NCBI GenBank assembly: GCA_905147135.1
Contig: LR990043.1
Span: forward strand, 21,267,584 to 21,331,583
Reading direction: 5' to 3'
Length of the DNA: 64,000 bases
Source of the DNA: Blastobasis lacticolella
Lineage: Eukaryota > Arthropoda > Insecta > Lepidoptera > Blastobasidae
The stretch's first letter is position 1; each line of letters opens with the position of its first letter. A program made the translations under genes and the position numbers. This document shows positions 48,701 to 51,700 of the stretch, in pieces. The notes under the pieces were generated by a model. That model did not search any database. It saw only the letters and a list, made by a program, of their open reading frames with translations, and had not been told where the DNA came from.

Positions 48701-51700
48701 TTGGAAAGTGCAGCAAAACTACACGATATTGTTGTTATACTTTTTTGTCTATTTTTTCACTCACTCTACATCCTGTTGAATGCATGTGGTGAGTCTTGGC
48801 ACAAGTTTATGCACTTCTCGTTGAACTTTTCCGCCAGCTCCGAAATAAGGAAAGACGTCATTTTAGTACCTATCTAATGGTAATTATTTAATTCTACTCA
48901 TGTTTGAATTCAAGAAGGTGAATATTAAATTTGAATAGCTGAAAAAATACCTAGCAACACTATTTACGTACTAGGATTTAAGCATTTAGGTTGCAGGCAA
49001 CAAACATGCAGAACAGCAGATGCGTTGTCACTGTGAGGACTAAGATGAAATGCGTCATGCCTGTATTTGCACTGGCTTATTTTATGGACACCCCACGTAC
49101 TAGGCGCAATATTAAGGAGGTCTAAATTATCCGTTTTGTATTTTTTGGTTTCGAGGGTTCTGTACAAAAAAATATTGTAATCAATTATGATTTTAATTCA
49201 AAAGGTTCATTCATAGTTTTTACGAAAGTGCACCACCACCTAACTAATAGCAAAGTAGTCTTATTCAAATTACTGTAGCATATTAATGTAGCAAACTCTA
49301 ATTAATGTAACATCTTTGTCTTTTTACGAGTTTGCTTTCACATGTCATGTCTGTCAGTCATGTTTCAGTGTCGCGTAGGTAATCGTACCTATCGTTTTCA
49401 CGAACATTTCTTATCAACTAAAATTAACTTAATGATTCTTAGTTGATGGAGCTTTACCTGTAAATATCCCATGCTTCACCCAATTGGAGAACCTAGGTCA
49501 CCTAGGTGGAGCACGGACCCAAACACAATTTTAGAAATTACTGTCTAGGTTACTGTCATTGTACCAAACTACCCGATAAAATCGTGATAAGCAAATGTAG
49601 GCCATCGCCATAAGGATTATTATTAAGCCCACAGTTGGATTCGCTTGAGACTCACTTTAACAAATTAAAAAAAAATCAACATTATGGTGCAACTACCAGG
49701 AGAACATAAAACGAGAGAACATAAAAGGCGAAATAAGTTAGACCCCTAAAACACGGATCCCTAAGTACGAATCCTTTTGCACGTGCCGTCAAGGTCAAGG
49801 CCGGCGCCGGAGCTGTGGCGGCGCTTTTGACATCAAAATAGAAACTGAAAACTACAAAATCTAAAAATAGAATATTTTGGCGGGCCGTTCTTTATTTTGT
49901 GGTTTGACCCATGGCGCGACTTCCATTGACGAAATTTGCCTACTTTCGCGTCGTATTCGTTCATTCAGTTTTTAGCTTTTCGCGTGACAGAAATGATTGT
50001 TGCGTTGTAGTTGTAGGATACCTAAGTACCTATTGTGAAGATAACTGTGATAAGAGTGTTAACGATGTGAACGAATGATTTATAGCTTCAGGTACCAGTA
50101 TTAACGTAGTCTTGTCTGTGTTCAGCGTTCAACGTTTAAGTATTGTGATAATCATTATTCTGTGTATGAATGCAAGCTAGCAGTAGGCCAAACACCATGG
50201 TACCTACCTATTTACGTATTGCATAGCAACCAGAACCTGCGTAGTGTTGTGTATCTGTGTGTATGGAGTGTACCTACCTAGCTACGCTACGATACGAGTG
50301 CAAGCTTACTTGATAGTTAATACCTATCAGTCATCCGAGCCACAAGAAAGCAAGAAAGTATGGCACCTGACGCTGTTTGTTTTCATAAAATAACTTTAAA
50401 AAGGTACGTACCTACATGCTTTAAAGGTCTAGGTTCTAGCTAGACTTTAAGATATGCTACCTAGCTAGTACCTAATCGTAACGTTAGGAGGTTCTTTTCC
50501 GACGGGAAATAGGCAGAAAAGACAACGCTTTTATCTGTTCATGAAAACATGTAGGTATTTAGTAAAACCTGTCTGTAATCTGTTTCAACAAAACTAGTCT
50601 CATAAGTGGTTCCCTACGCTACGTAGGTCCCTAGATGAGTGAACCATTTTAGTAGGACATAGTACCTACTTATTTGTGTAGAACGATTTATCAATTGAAC
50701 GAATTCTGTTTTAGTTAGGTAGCTATCTTAAGTATGTTTTTCAAGAACGTTGGTGGCTGGGCGGTTGAGTATCCGACTCGTAAGCGAGAGAGGTGCCGGG
50801 TTCGAATCCCGCTGTGGCAATGTACCAATGACTCTTTTCTGAGTTATGTACATTAGTTGAAATTATCCGATGCTCCTATGGTGAGGGAAACATCATGATG
50901 AAATCTGCAAATTCTGGCAACTGAAATTGTAACCATGATCCAATCGAGTCAGGTTCCCCTGGTAGCAGGGTCATGGAGGTCAGATGGTAGTCGCTCCACT
51001 GTAACAAATTCTTTTCTCTCCACAAAATTATTTTCCGTGCCCGTGGTCCGCCTTGACTATGGTCCATGATCTAGGATTTGGCAGATTAGGTAATTAATTG
51101 CAGTGGAGCGACTGCCATCTGACATTCCTGGCTCCTAACCCTGCTACCAAGGGAACCTGACCAGATTGGATCATGGTTACTTACACATTCAGTCGTCTGA
51201 ACTGAATGTGTAAGTTTCATCACGATGATTTCCCTCACCGTAAAAGCATCGGTTAGTATTCAGCTACTGTGCATAACATAGAAAAGAGTTAGTGGTACAT
51301 GGCGGCAGTGGGTTTCGAACCCGGTACCTCACGCGTACGAGTCGGATACCGCAACCTTAGGCCACCGACGCTCCGACTATTTAAGCATACCTACCTATCG
51401 AAAATAATTAGTGTAGGCAAGTTCCTAGTTAATTTGGTAGAGCCTATTCATGTAGATAAGTAGGTAACATTTAGTACGACGCCTGGTAGTAAGATGAAGG
51501 AGGTTGGTTTGTTTTGATATGAATGGCACGAGGTTATTACTCGTCCTTATGGTGTGTACACACTCAACGTACGCCAACGAAGGGCTGTCGGCCGAATTAT
51601 TTGGACTTCTAAGGTCTAATACTTGCATTTCGTGGTCAAGCAAACGATCTTTGGGAGTTTTGGGAACCGATTCGGGCTCGTATTTGCACGTTTGTTTGTT

